A stretch of DNA of 64,000 nt. Source: Oxyruncus cristatus (taxonomy: Eukaryota > Chordata > Aves > Passeriformes > Cotingidae). Positions 26,557 to 38,359 of this stretch are shown here, piece by piece. The stretch is taken from NCBI GenBank assembly GCA_013399855.1, contig VXAY01002479.1, positions 903,103 to 967,102 on the forward strand, in the 5' to 3' direction. How positions within the stretch are numbered: the stretch's first letter is position 1; each line of letters begins with the position of its first letter. The translations under genes and the position numbers were made by a program. Under the pieces are notes generated by a model that did no database searches, was not told the origin of the DNA, and saw only the letters and a list, made by a program, of their open reading frames with translations.

Positions 26557-29500
26557 TCCTGAGGGTGTGAGTTTTCCACTGTTGTGCTCTTATGTTGAGC
26601 ATAATCAATTTTATTTTTTTTAGATCTGCTTCTTTTTGGGATCACTGCTATCATCACTGTTTGTTTCCTGCAGTCTCTTCCACATCTTCTCTTCCTCTTT
26701 CATGAGACAGTCAATCACTGATTCCCTCTGCACCCTTCCCTTCATTTGTGAGCTTCGCATCTCAGTGCTTTCCTACACTTTCAAGAAGAGACTTAATAGA
26801 TTGCTGGTCTACCCATTAGATTTGGGATTGACTCCTAAATAGATGTAACGAGACTGGGAAGCTCAAGCTCGTTCAGAGACATTGACTTGGGCAAACACTG
26901 TTGCTCAGCTGTTTGATTTCCTCTTTTAGAAGAGTCTTTCTCATAATTATGAGGTCAGAAATGTAGCTTCTTACCTGAAAGCCTCAACTTTGTCTTCAAT
27001 AAGGAACAGGTCCCTAAACACACTCTGCTGGATAGCTCTGGGCTAAAGATGGCATGTTTGACAGCTAAGCATAAGAGAAATTAAATTAAAGAGAAAAAAA
27101 TGTTCCTGTAATAACAAAATCATTAATTACACAAATGGATTTCTATTTACAGTACAAGTGAAATGATCACTTAAGAAGATTACAGAGCAATGTGCAGTAC
27201 AGAACATTGCTTACAGGAAGAGCATAAGCCAAAAACAGAATGAAAATTATACGCCATAACTTGAGATAATACACAGGGGATACAAAAATAAGTTCTAAAA
27301 ATGGAGCAGAAGGAAATACATTTCCTTCTGACCTCTGAAGAAACAGGCAAAACCATTAAGCGTTAACATGTCCTGATGAAGCTTTAAAATAACAAAAGGA
27401 GGAAAAAGTGGATTTCATCTACTGTAAGTATTACCTTTCCTGAAAGCCAAGCAGAATAAAACAACACTTTTTTCCCCAAAGCAACAAGCATCTTAAGCGG
27501 TAAATGTTTCTAGGAAAAAGAAAGGAAAGCTATTCCATTTGGGAAAGGTTTAGGATGCTTTAGGATGCGGGTTATGATGGTAGAACTAGGCAAACCTTTG
27601 GGTTTCCTAGAAGTAGCAGAATTCATAGATTTTTTGATCTACATTTCATTCTCTCTTTGCAGACTAGAATCAGTACATCTTATCTCTCAGGTGTTAGTTA
27701 ATATGTACACCTACTTTACTGAAGAGACAGGGTCCCATTCTGCACTCAGGTTTCCAGGAACCACCTACTTAAGGCTGACAAAACTGTCAGACCTCCCTGT
27801 GAACACTTGTCCAAATGCACATTGCTCAAATATAAGACGTGGTGGGGCTCTGCAGTTTTTGCTTTTTCTTAAATGTGAAATTTTATAGATGAGCAATAGT
27901 CAAGCTGATAAAAGGAAGAAGACTGTCTGCCTTAGATCTCCTTTATTTCTGTGTTTACTGGTCTAAACTCTTAATAAATGGTACCTCTCCCCACTGGCAA
28001 TGCTGCTACAGGGGCTGAAATATCACTTACTCCCCAGATTTTGTAAATGTGCTACAACCTGCATTTTGTGTTAACTCCACTGCCTTGTCAAACAGCTTCT
28101 GTAATGCATGCTGAAGTTGTGCATGATACCTGTGGGCTTTGTCAAATAAAGGACTAAAATTCAGAAAAAAAAAATGCATTGAGAAGTTACAACAAAGCCC
28201 ATTGAAACTAATCTTGCTCTGGTTCATTCAAACAGTAAAAGCAACCACATTGCACCATGTACTGGTTTGCAGTGGTGTTACTGCCTCAGCTACTGTAAAA
28301 CTGGCCTTGTTGGCACCTGGACACCAAGGCAGAGCTGAGGTCAACTTCGATCTCTGCCCTTCAGTGTTTTGTTTGGGGGCTTCCAGGGTTTTATGTATAA
28401 TTTTTCAGTATGCAACATTGTGTTAATCCATTATTTGTTCTTTATTGTATAAACCTGTATCTATTCACCTGTGGGTGTAAAACAATGATAATCTGTTTGT
28501 TCCATTAGTTAACATTAAGTTTAAATACATAAATCAGCATAAAATCAGCAGATTCCACCAAAATAAATCAACTACTCGAGCTCAGAGAAAGTATTTAATA
28601 TCTGCAGAGAAAAAAAGAAATCTTTGCACAAACAGCTCACAACTTTTCTGTAGGTACCTGCACTGAGATCAGTCTCTACTCAGGAAAAAAAAAATCACTT
28701 CAAGTGACACCCATTTCATAATTTAGGCATTGAAAGCCCCTGCCTAATGACAGTAGATCCATGAATGTGTACTTTAGCTTTAAAGCTATTTATAGAAACT
28801 TTATATTGATTCAGTAGGTTATTCTGAAACAGAACACACTGAGACTGGATTTCCTCTATATGTCTTACCACACTGAAAATGATCTAACCAACTAATCAAA
28901 GCACCAACATATGATTTACTTTATTTAGAGGTTTGAGCCTCCTATATTGCAGTATTTCATAAATGAATACAATAGGGGAAAAGCATAAACTACAGTATTT
29001 CTGGGTAGTTATACAGTTAAACTCTTGCTTTCAAGGCTGACAGTATAGCAGTGGAGTGCTTCACTGGCTCAGATAAATCATAATTTTTTTAGCTGTAGCA
29101 AAAAAACTCCAGTCTACAAACAATGTTTGTTTCATAAAGAAAATTTTATATAAAACCTTACAGGCAGGAGAGAGATCCATATGAGATAAAAGCTTCAAGC
29201 CAGATAAATCAAGAAAGAAGCAGGGGGATGGGCAGGTTAGGGAGAAGCAATACGCCAAAGCAGACCACCAGTCTGACAGCTTACCTCTTGCAGGGATATT
29301 GTGAATTATTTCAGTTGTCATTACCTTAAGGAAGTTTTCTCTTTGATAGCATAAATATTAAATATTTTTAAAGATGAAAGTGCCAAAGAAACTGTGTTGA
29401 ATTTTTTTTTTCTTCCATACCAAAGCAGCAGTCATTAAACAGACTGCTCATGGCTACAAAGAGATAATAAACCTGCACAATGTGACCTTAGAAATTATCA

Positions 29501-31526
29501 ACTGTGGATTTCATTAACACAACTCTAAACTGAGCTCTTAGAATTTCAGCTTTGACCCTTTGCAACATCAAATATTTTGGCTATGATGCCTCCTCAGGGT
29601 GCTCTGTGTGTAAGTATCGTTAATGTGCCAAGAGAATGAGCCAGTCATAACCAAGCAAACAATTAAGATTAACCAAACCACGACAATAACAATCAGAAAA
29701 AGACTTTGTGTGTCATGTGTTCAGTTATCTATATTTAAAACTCCGTTAGGGAAAAATCTTTTGAAGACTCAACAGTAGCTTCATTTTTAAAGTGGTATTT
29801 AGGCTATACAATAACATTCAGAGCAGCAAATGGTGCCAACTTAAGGGTGACAGAGTATAAATAAATATTCTTCTCTGAAGAGTGCAGTATTTCAGTATCG
29901 TAGGGCTTTTTGCAAACAAGTGGGAGATTTAGCACCTATATACTCTTGAATATTATTTTCCACCCAAAAGCTGATGAAAGACTTAAGGTATTTCTTAGAC
30001 TCTTAAAATGAAGCTGGGGCAGAACATAAAATAAACAGTAGCTAAAATGGGTCGCCTGAGAAGAGGAAATGTGTGACTCATTAGCTGAGCCCAAATCCTC
30101 CTGGGCAGGAGGATCCTTCCCTGCACACCTTCTGCAAGCTCAGCTCCTTCCTGCTGGGCTACACTGATGGTGCAGCTCAGCTCTGACAAAGCAGAGAGTT
30201 CCTGAGGAGGGCTACCCTGGTAAAAAATAAATGAGAGGACGTGGAAAGCAGAGGACAGCAAAACAAATGAAGCTGCCAGCATCACAACTGGGCCTAGGGC
30301 GTAAGTAAGGAAGCAGCTTGGAAGGGAATCCTTGTCCTATGGGGGAAAAAACCAAATCCCAGACAGTACATGGGATGAGCTAAAATACAGCTTCAGTAGG
30401 ATCAGCTACTACAGCCTCAATCTGCCTTCCCTAACAAATGCTGATCCCGCTGCCCTCAGTGGTGGAGTAGATTATGTCTGGGGCACAATTCAACCCAGCA
30501 AAGACGAGGAGTCCCCAGAAATACATCAGGGATGGGTGAGACATGAAATGGGATTGGTGCTGCCATCCAATCCCTCCATAACAAGAGGTAGAAAGGATTT
30601 ATTCCCGTGGATGCCAGTCCCCACCTGTTTGCTGTTCCCCTGAAGAAAAGCCAGGGCAACTTTGTGCCTGCCAGAAGAGTTTGAGTAGAACAAGAGGTCT
30701 GAGAAAAGCCTCACAGCAGAAATCTGAGCACAGAAATTGAAGAAAGAGAGGAGCAGCAAGTAATCACACACATCCCACGTGTGTATAGCCTTGTTTCTGC
30801 AGTCAGATCAACTAGTCGAAACCCACTGATTTCAACTAAATCATGATTTTGCAAACACTGAAAATGAATAGAAATTTTTGCTTTAAAAATGTAAAAATAA
30901 AAAAAAAAGCAAACTGACAATTTTTATTACTCGGAGGCAGTAAAGTTACATTTCAAGCATACGAAATGACAATTTATCAAAGCCCCAACCCCAGCTGGAG
31001 AATTCATGACTTCTGGAATACAAACAGTAAAACCCTTAATGAGACAAGTACCACAGCTAGAACTGCTGCTTCAGAAATACCCTGAGCAGTCGCAGTTACC
31101 CAATTAGTGATCTGGCAGGAATGTGAGCACATTTCCCCATTCAGCTCTACAGAAGAAAAATAAATATTTAATGTATGTAAACTCAGTCACTGACTGATCA
31201 TTAAGCATTACCCTAAAGAATCAGGAATATCTTATAATATTCTCACACACATTTTTTTTTTCAGCTTTTCTCCACATTTTCGTGAAGATTAAAGAACAAA
31301 AGTAGGATTTAAATTAAGAGCTCCAAGGTTTCATGAAATAGCTTTGTGTGTTTACTGTCTACACTGGAGTACTGCAAATAAGTATACCAGAAATACAGCT
31401 CGTGAGTACCTAAAATATAGTTTATGAGTGAGAAAAAAAATGCCCATGATGCTGAACACCCCTACGCCTCCTTCAGGGTTTTGGGTGAGCTGGAAAAACT
31501 CTTCTCTTTCTTAAGTGCAATTTTGC
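26557..31526. other. non-coding DNA, no gene recognised
   Basis: About 5 kb without exon, RNA gene or recognised repeat. A GC-richer island at about 30080-30230 includes the short inverted pair 'cctcctgggcaggagg'. Open frames there overlap on both strands and lack motifs. Confidence 0.5.
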
Positions 31527-31589
31527 TTCTCAGAGGAAAAGGACCATTCACTTTCACTTTTCTCAGAGGAAAAAAGGACCATTCACTTT
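31527..31589. repeat. tandem duplication, about 31-bp unit
   Basis: 'ttctcagaggaaaaggacca' plus 'ttcacttt' at 31527-31554 recurs at 31558-31589 with two extra A in the internal run. Only three bases separate the copies. A 131-codon plus-strand frame (31424-31819) runs through it but shows no domain. Confidence 0.93.
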
Positions 31590-31866
31590 GCCCCACACCT
31601 AAGCAAGGAGACTTCATGGGCAATGGTGGGCCAAGAAAGTATGGAGTGAAGTCACATGGTGATGGGCAGCTCTTCCTACTCCCACTCAGCAAACCACCGG
31701 CCACCCAGGGGGGCTCGATGAGCTGCCCCTTCCCCACAGGCTGTCAGCTCGGCAGGCTGCAGTCGCTTCAGCTGCTGTACATCTCATTAAATGTTCCCAC
31801 AGCTTCTCAGAACTGCTGATCTGTGTGTCAGCTCTGCTCCTCAGGAAGGGAGCTGCTGCATCATTA

Positions 31867-31908
31867 GTAGCATTCTGCTACAAAAAGCAAAAAAAAAAAA
31901 AAAAAAAA
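31867..31908. repeat. small perfect hairpin followed by a 20-A run
   Basis: An inverted repeat GTAGCA-ttc-TGCTAC lies at 31867-31881. After 'aaaaagc' comes a run of 20 uninterrupted A at 31889-31908. The A-run might be the tail of a retroposed transcript, but no source sequence upstream was recognised, so it may be only a simple repeat. Confidence 0.85.
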
Positions 31909-32506
31909 GGCTGTAACACCCCTTCAGCACAGCCGTGACTCAAAATGTTGAAGTTTTCAGGACACTGTCTTCTCACATCAAGAATAAAAAATTTATTCCT
32001 GGTGAAACAATAGGAAGCATAAAGAAATGGTATCAGGAGGTCAACACATAGTCCTGAAATTGCTCCTACAACAACCAGCTACTTTCACTGCACCTCACTG
32101 TTCACCTTCAGAGCCACCCTCCTGCCAGCTCCACAGGACCAGACTTGCAGGAACATTCTCTGCCTGCAAATCCTGTCATGCTAAAACCCCTAAAATGCAA
32201 AAATTTTGTGCAGGTGAAATTGAAATAGAGATTGATCTTTTATTAATATTTTTAAATGGATATTATCTTCAAACATCTGTAAGTGTTTGAAGTCACTCTC
32301 CTATACCAGGGCATCCACACTGAGCAGAATACCACCTTCTCCTACAGCAGCACTGTCAGCCAGGGCAACCATCCACCTCTTCTCAGCAGCAGCACCACTG
32401 CTCTTCATGCTGCAGCAGCTAGAATAACTTCCTTGCAACCCCAAGAGAATTTGCTACTTAAGGCACTTTTTGTTTTATGCATAACATCCAGAGCACGATG
32501 AGCTTT
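31909..32506. other. non-coding DNA, no gene recognised
   Basis: Two short plus-strand frames (32027-32290 and 32283-32501) have no motif. Nothing else was recognised. Confidence 0.5.
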
Positions 32507-32531
32507 TGATTAATCATACGGTGATTAATTA
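32507..32531. promoter_or_regulatory. candidate homeodomain-site cluster
   Basis: A perfect 10-bp palindrome TGATTAATCA (32507-32516) is followed after five bases by TGATTAATTA (32522-32531). TGATTAAT and TAATTA are core sites for paired-type and other homeodomain factors. Two such sites in 25 bp, in a stretch without simple repeats, suggest a regulatory element. Function is an inference from motif content only. Confidence 0.3.
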
Positions 32532-35500
32532 CTTGCACTCATTACGGTTTGAATTCAGCATAGCAATCAGCTTCTCACAGCAGCATGTCCCCAAGTTCTG
32601 AAGCTGGGCTATTATCTGTCACTAGATGTGTATGTACCATATCCCTCTGAACATTCCTCATGTGCTTAGATTCTGTTCTTGGAGCACTTGCACGGAAGTG
32701 GCAAAAGTCAGCCTGTTAATACATCAACACTGCAGTCAGCACCACGCAACCAGGGATATTTTTAACATTTATTAAAATGTAACTGTACTTTTCACAAATG
32801 TTACTGAATCAAGAGGGTGATCCATCAACATTTGTTATCAAGTAATAAATATGTGGCTTAGCTGGCCAGACAATGTATTTTGAAAGCAAAGTTGCCTTAT
32901 ATACACAACTATCTATTTTAGATAATAATGTGAAATATTTCAAAGCAGAGACTCCGTATGCGTGAAGACAAAAATCAAGTATGTCCAACTTAGACATGTA
33001 GTATGTGGGAAATACTATTTGTACCTCAAGTCCAGCCATGGAAAAATTCCCCTTAGCCCAGTAGGTGCACAAGCACGGGACAACAAGGAGCAATGGACTG
33101 ACAGCTCCAGGAAGGACAGATGTTTGGACACAAGCCAGCTGCGTCAGGTCAGACCCAAGATCACTGAGCCCAGTAAATGACCATCCTCCAGTGAGTAACT
33201 GAAAACGAAAACCAGGACAGGGAAAACAGGTAGTGATTAAAATATTGTCTCAATCTCCAGCAGCTTTAGGCTCAGACCTACTCAGCCAGAGGAGGTATTT
33301 CAGTATTCAGGTAAAGAACCCGTTGAAGTGCAATTGGAACTTTGCCTTTTACGGGTTTCTGACATTTGCTTTAATCCCAAATGTTCCTTCTGATTTGCAT
33401 GTATTTAAACATTCATGCATACATGTCTATACTCTTATCTTGTTTGGGGCTTCAGGGGTGGCAGAATGCAGAGTATCTTCTCCCAATATATTCTAGAAAT
33501 AAGTTACAAATTTCATGACTTACCTTTTAGAAGAAACTCTTCTTTTCCTAACATTGAAAAACAAAACGCAAAATGGAGGCTAACAAATATAAACCTGTTA
33601 AAGCTATTGTCTCTATGAAATTTTAACAGAAACACAGATTTTTACTTCATTCCTGCTATTTTCCTGGTTCAGGACTGCAGAATTAGAGACCCTGCATCAC
33701 CATGAAGCTTAAAGGATTTTTTTTTGACTTGTAGGTGAAGCATCCCTGAGTCTTACACACTTCCCCAATCTATCACTTGATGCCATTTCCCCAAGATCTG
33801 ATACAGTATTTGAGCAGAGACATTGCCAGCGTAATTTTAGAAGTTTCCCTGGTAACCACTGCTGACATCTCTAACTCAAAATCTAAGACTGCAGCTCTCT
33901 GTAACACCCCTACATGGCAAACTGCCTTGCATCAGTTGAGCTGAGGAACGTCACAAACAATAATTCAATTTCTTCTGCTTTTCAGAGAGTTAAGGTACAT
34001 GCCCACAGACATTTCTCTCACTGAAAGAAAACTACCCCCACCTACCCCAGTCCGCAGGTAGGGAAGAGACACAGAGAAAACTCTCAGGAAGTGATTCAAA
34101 GATGGAAAAGTGAGACTGGGGAGAGGTAGATGCTACAGAGAAAACAGGTAAGAGACACAAGGAAAGACTCAGAAGCAACAGCATTTAGAAGGCAACAGGA
34201 ACACCTGAAAAATATCGAGTTTGCAAGAGAGAACTGAAAAAAAATGAATTTACAGACATGAAGAAAACTATGAGAAAAGGGGAAATAGTATTTCTTTAAT
34301 TGCTCCTTCAGCACATTTTCTGGAGGATGCTCATCTTCCTCTCCAGGCCTGCAAGGGAGGCAAAGTGAAAAGAGAGTCACTGTGAGATGCTATTGATGCC
34401 CCCTACGTCCCCCAGTGCTTTATCTCTGGGTAATCTTCAGCGGTGTCTGTTGATGACTCAGGTCTAAACCAGAGAGGGGAATCTGTCTCCCTTATTCAAG
34501 CAACGTTGCAGCCCAACAGTGCATCACAGATATGAACTGTGGAAGACACTTCTAAGAATATATTTTCATCCTCAACACATATTATTACCTTTATTTTAAC
34601 TCCTTGGGGACTAGAGTGCTGTGATTCAGCACATGGTGTTAAAAGGAAATTTGCTAGGCACCACCACTCTGGGCCCCATCTTTCCTCCCAACCTTCATCA
34701 GTCAAGTTTCAGCTTCTTTGACATAGAATCTCTCTCTCTATTTGCTAATCACAACAGAAGTCTTGCTTCTCTTTTTTGAGCCCATGATAAAGAGAAAGAA
34801 AAAGCAGTAAGTAATACAGTTAAGGGCAGTATAATTTAAAAAAACACTGGAGAATCCCTGTTGATTACTCTACAGTGTACAGGAAAACTTAGGGAGTGTG
34901 GTGCTCATTAAGGTGTAAGGAAAAGGAAGCAATACAATGAGATAGAGGAAAGGGGAAATCCAGCTGTTTGAGCCCTTACTGCAGCAAAAACAACAAAAAA
35001 AAACCCAAACAGAGGCAAGCCACAGTGCCAAGCAAGGATAGGGAAAAAAAAAAAAAGGAAACAAAAAAAGAAAGAACGTGTATAGAAACAGCAGAGTGGG
35101 GTGAAGGAGAGACCAGAGAGCCATAAACCATTATAAACAGAAAATGCTGAGGTAAGGAACTAACACTGCAACTACAGAGGTCACCAGGAAATATGCTCAG
35201 GGGTATCCCTGGGACAGAATTCACCCAGAAAGGGTCAAAGACAGTTCTTGTCAAAGCAGGTTAGAAATAATTAGTGCATGGGAACAGGTAGTAAAGGGAT
35301 TGTGATGCTAATGTCTGTGATTTTCAAAAGTATCCAGAAAGCTTTTTGTTCTCTACCACTTGAAGCCCTTCATTGTCTTTGTATTCCAGGTTATTGATGG
35401 TTTCAACTACACTTCCAAACACTGAAGGAGCGCAGAACTGATTATCTTTTGCTGCTGTAGCTGAGCTCCCCAGCCCTTCTGAGTGAGAAGCAGGAAACGT

Positions 35501-38239
35501 CGTCACGGATGAACATTCCCCCTCTAAAATTTCTGAGCCACGTATTACAGCTGGAAGCTTTCAGCATTCTTTCAGAATCTTTTAACACGTTTTTTCTTAG
35601 ACAACTAGAAGGGAAAAATGTGCTTTCCACGATTATTATTACAGTACCGTGCCTTCCTTCCATTCACTCCTTTATTTTCTAACTGCTTTAACATGTTTGA
35701 GAACAAGCAGTGCATAGGAGTGCAACTCACACTTTAGCAGACATTCATAAATTTAGACTTGAATTACACTGCTGGTGCCATGCTGTGCAGCTGCTGGGAG
35801 GAAACTAGGCCAGTATATAGTAGTTACTGACAGAAGAGATTTTCCTGTAATGGTACTGTTAGGTACAATTGATGGATCAGCATCTCCACTTTTGGAAAAT
35901 CTATGAAGAGGCACAAAACCCGTCAGCCCATCTGTATTCCAATATTGCATAAAATGAAAACCAAACAATTTATCTCCCAGAAAACTGAAACTCATCACCT
36001 GAACGTCGTATGGTACAACTCACATTTGCAAAGTCAGAATCGTGCTCATGAGTACGTGAAAAATCCAAGTGTTATTTTCTGCAGTTCCTAGGCTGTTGGA
36101 CTATCTCCTTCCTCCTGCACTGGTCTAAACCAAGGGTAACTTTGCAACAGCAACCAGCCCCAGCATTCCACAGCGGGCCAAGGGAGCCGCAGGTTAGGAC
36201 CTGAACTAAGAGAGATCCAAGCTAGACTGATCTTTAAACTCTGCTTGCAGATATCATCTGTAGAGTCTAAATTAAATCTTTTTAACAGAAGATACAATCC
36301 TGCAACCTGGCAGTGAACCTAGAAGGAATTTTGGCTTTTCCCCCAGGATAATACATAAATTTGTTCCAGGCCTTCCAGGTCTGTGGTAGGGAGAAGGCAG
36401 GCAAAAGTCATTGTTGTGTCCAGGTCAAATCCCAGCAGAAACCATCCATGAGGATGCTCAGGACCAAGTAACAAATTTCCAGCCATGAAGTTTCTGCTCC
36501 ATATTCTGATGCTTGATAGCTGCAGCTGCTGATGGAACAGCTCTGAGGTTCACCTTTCATTTCCAGAATTTCTCAACCTTTTCTTACCAAGCCTAATGGT
36601 CCAGGGCATCACAGCTTCTATGGATGTTCTTCCACATTTCATACAATGCAAGTGATGACGGGGCTGTGGACAAGGCACTCTGTCAGGGTAGCGAGCCAGC
36701 AAAAGCAAGGGCTGGGTCACAGAGCTCATCCCTGTTTCCTCTTCAGAGATGGGAATTGCTCAGTGTCTTCCCATCCTTGGAGCCTGACACCCCAGGAACC
36801 TGCAGCTTCGGGTTTCCCCCTCCTAGAGCCTCTGCTGAAGCAGCCCATGCTGCAGAGCTGCTATGTGCAGGTACGAGAGACCTTTCTTTTAAATGACACA
36901 GTCCTTCACTATCCTTCCTCATTGCTCAGCAAAAATTTACTACCGGCTAATTACAGGCTGATTAGAAGCCTTTCCTTAGTCTGCTGAAAAACAGAGCAGT
37001 GTAAGTGGGCCATTTTTAAGTGCTAATTAGACACGGTAACAACCAAGCACCTCGTCACGACACAAACCAGAGGCGGGACTGCGGGTGGTGCGGAGTTCGC
37101 AGCCAGCTGAAGGAAGGCTCTCCTCAGATGCAGAGCTGAGGGCACCTCACCCCAGCTGCTCGCAGCAAAGGTGTCCTCACTGCTGGCCCGACACACAGCT
37201 CACCTTCAAAAGTGGAAAGAAGGCTGTGCAGGCTCCAAAGGAACCAAGCAGGACGAATCTCACCACAGCAGAGCAGAGAGGGAGAGAAGGCACAGCACCA
37301 TCACAGCCGCAGTCTTTGCACAGTAAACGTGACAGAAAGCTCAGCCTGAGCTTTGCCAGCCCCAGAGTTGCTCCTTTTCACAGATCTAACAGCAGCTACA
37401 CCACAGTGAATCCACAAGCATAAATCCATTTATGTTACGGTGTACCTGCACTCCAAAAGGAAACAGGGGCTTTTTTGTCCACATTGGGAACCTACTTTTG
37501 ACGTAAATCACTTCAGATCAAAGCGGCAGGTAAAGGGAGGGCAAAGACACAGAGCAGTCAGGCGAGGTTAAGTAGGTCAGTAAAAAGGTAACCTATAACT
37601 TATTGCCAGGACCCTGTACTGCTCATCTGCCATCTCCTACCTCTCTTATTCACAGAGAAAATCTGTTTATGCCTTACCACTTGACTGAAGTGGAACCCTT
37701 AATTAACATTCGCAAATTATTTTTATATCCCCAGGTAAGAGGTGCTGTACAAATATGTGACATCACAAAAGAACAGCCTTAATGTCTGAACTTCTAAAGA
37801 AGTGCAGAGAAAAAGGAACTGCTCAGAGAATCATTTGCTCCTTAGCAAGTGCCTTTGAAGAAAATAATAAAAGACAAACTTTGAAATGTCATCTGCATTC
37901 TTGACCACAGAAACATAAAAGGCTATTTAGCTGGAACATTTAAAGAACGCCAGAGGTTTTCCGTGTTAGCTTTACCTTTACCGAAAACAGGATGAAGGTC
38001 AGTGTTCACTGCATCAGAAGACAACTTGTTAAAGCGCAAAACCTTTCTCAGAAAGCACTGTGCTTTGAAAATAACATCCTCAAATGCATTTTAAAGTTGC
38101 CAGTTAAACAGGATTGCAGATAACAGGTTCCGGCAACCAGCAAAGCCAAAGGACAGGCTGATTTAACGTAACTCTGAACAGCGACCCGCAGAGATCAGCC
38201 CACTGCTGGAAAGAAATTCCTGAAGGCAATGGGCTTTCT
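32532..38239. other. non-coding DNA, no gene recognised
   Basis: About 5.7 kb with only unsupported short frames. A-rich simple sequence occurs at 34985-35075. The GC-richer stretch at 36650-37420 has open plus-strand frames but no splice-supported or domain-bearing exon and is not CpG-rich, so it is not called a promoter. Confidence 0.5.
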
Positions 38240-38261
38240 TTTTGAACTAGTTTTGAACTAG
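38240..38261. repeat. 11-bp unit duplicated in tandem
   Basis: 'ttttgaactag' occurs twice head to tail with no differences. Confidence 0.95.
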
Positions 38262-38338
38262 CAGCTAATGGGAGAGCTTTCTTGCACTCTTCTAGGTACA
38301 AGCAAATGGGAGACAGTGACAAATGACATTCAACATCT

Positions 38339-38359
38339 TTTTTATTATTATTATTATTA
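38339..38359. repeat. (TTA)n simple repeat
   Basis: About six to seven TTA units interrupting otherwise non-repetitive sequence. Confidence 0.9.

Noticed and set aside
36624..37423. GC-richer stretch considered as a CpG-island promoter or ATRNL1 exon 1
   Set aside because: CpG dinucleotides are few, and no signal peptide or EGF/CUB-like coding sequence is seen on the minus strand.
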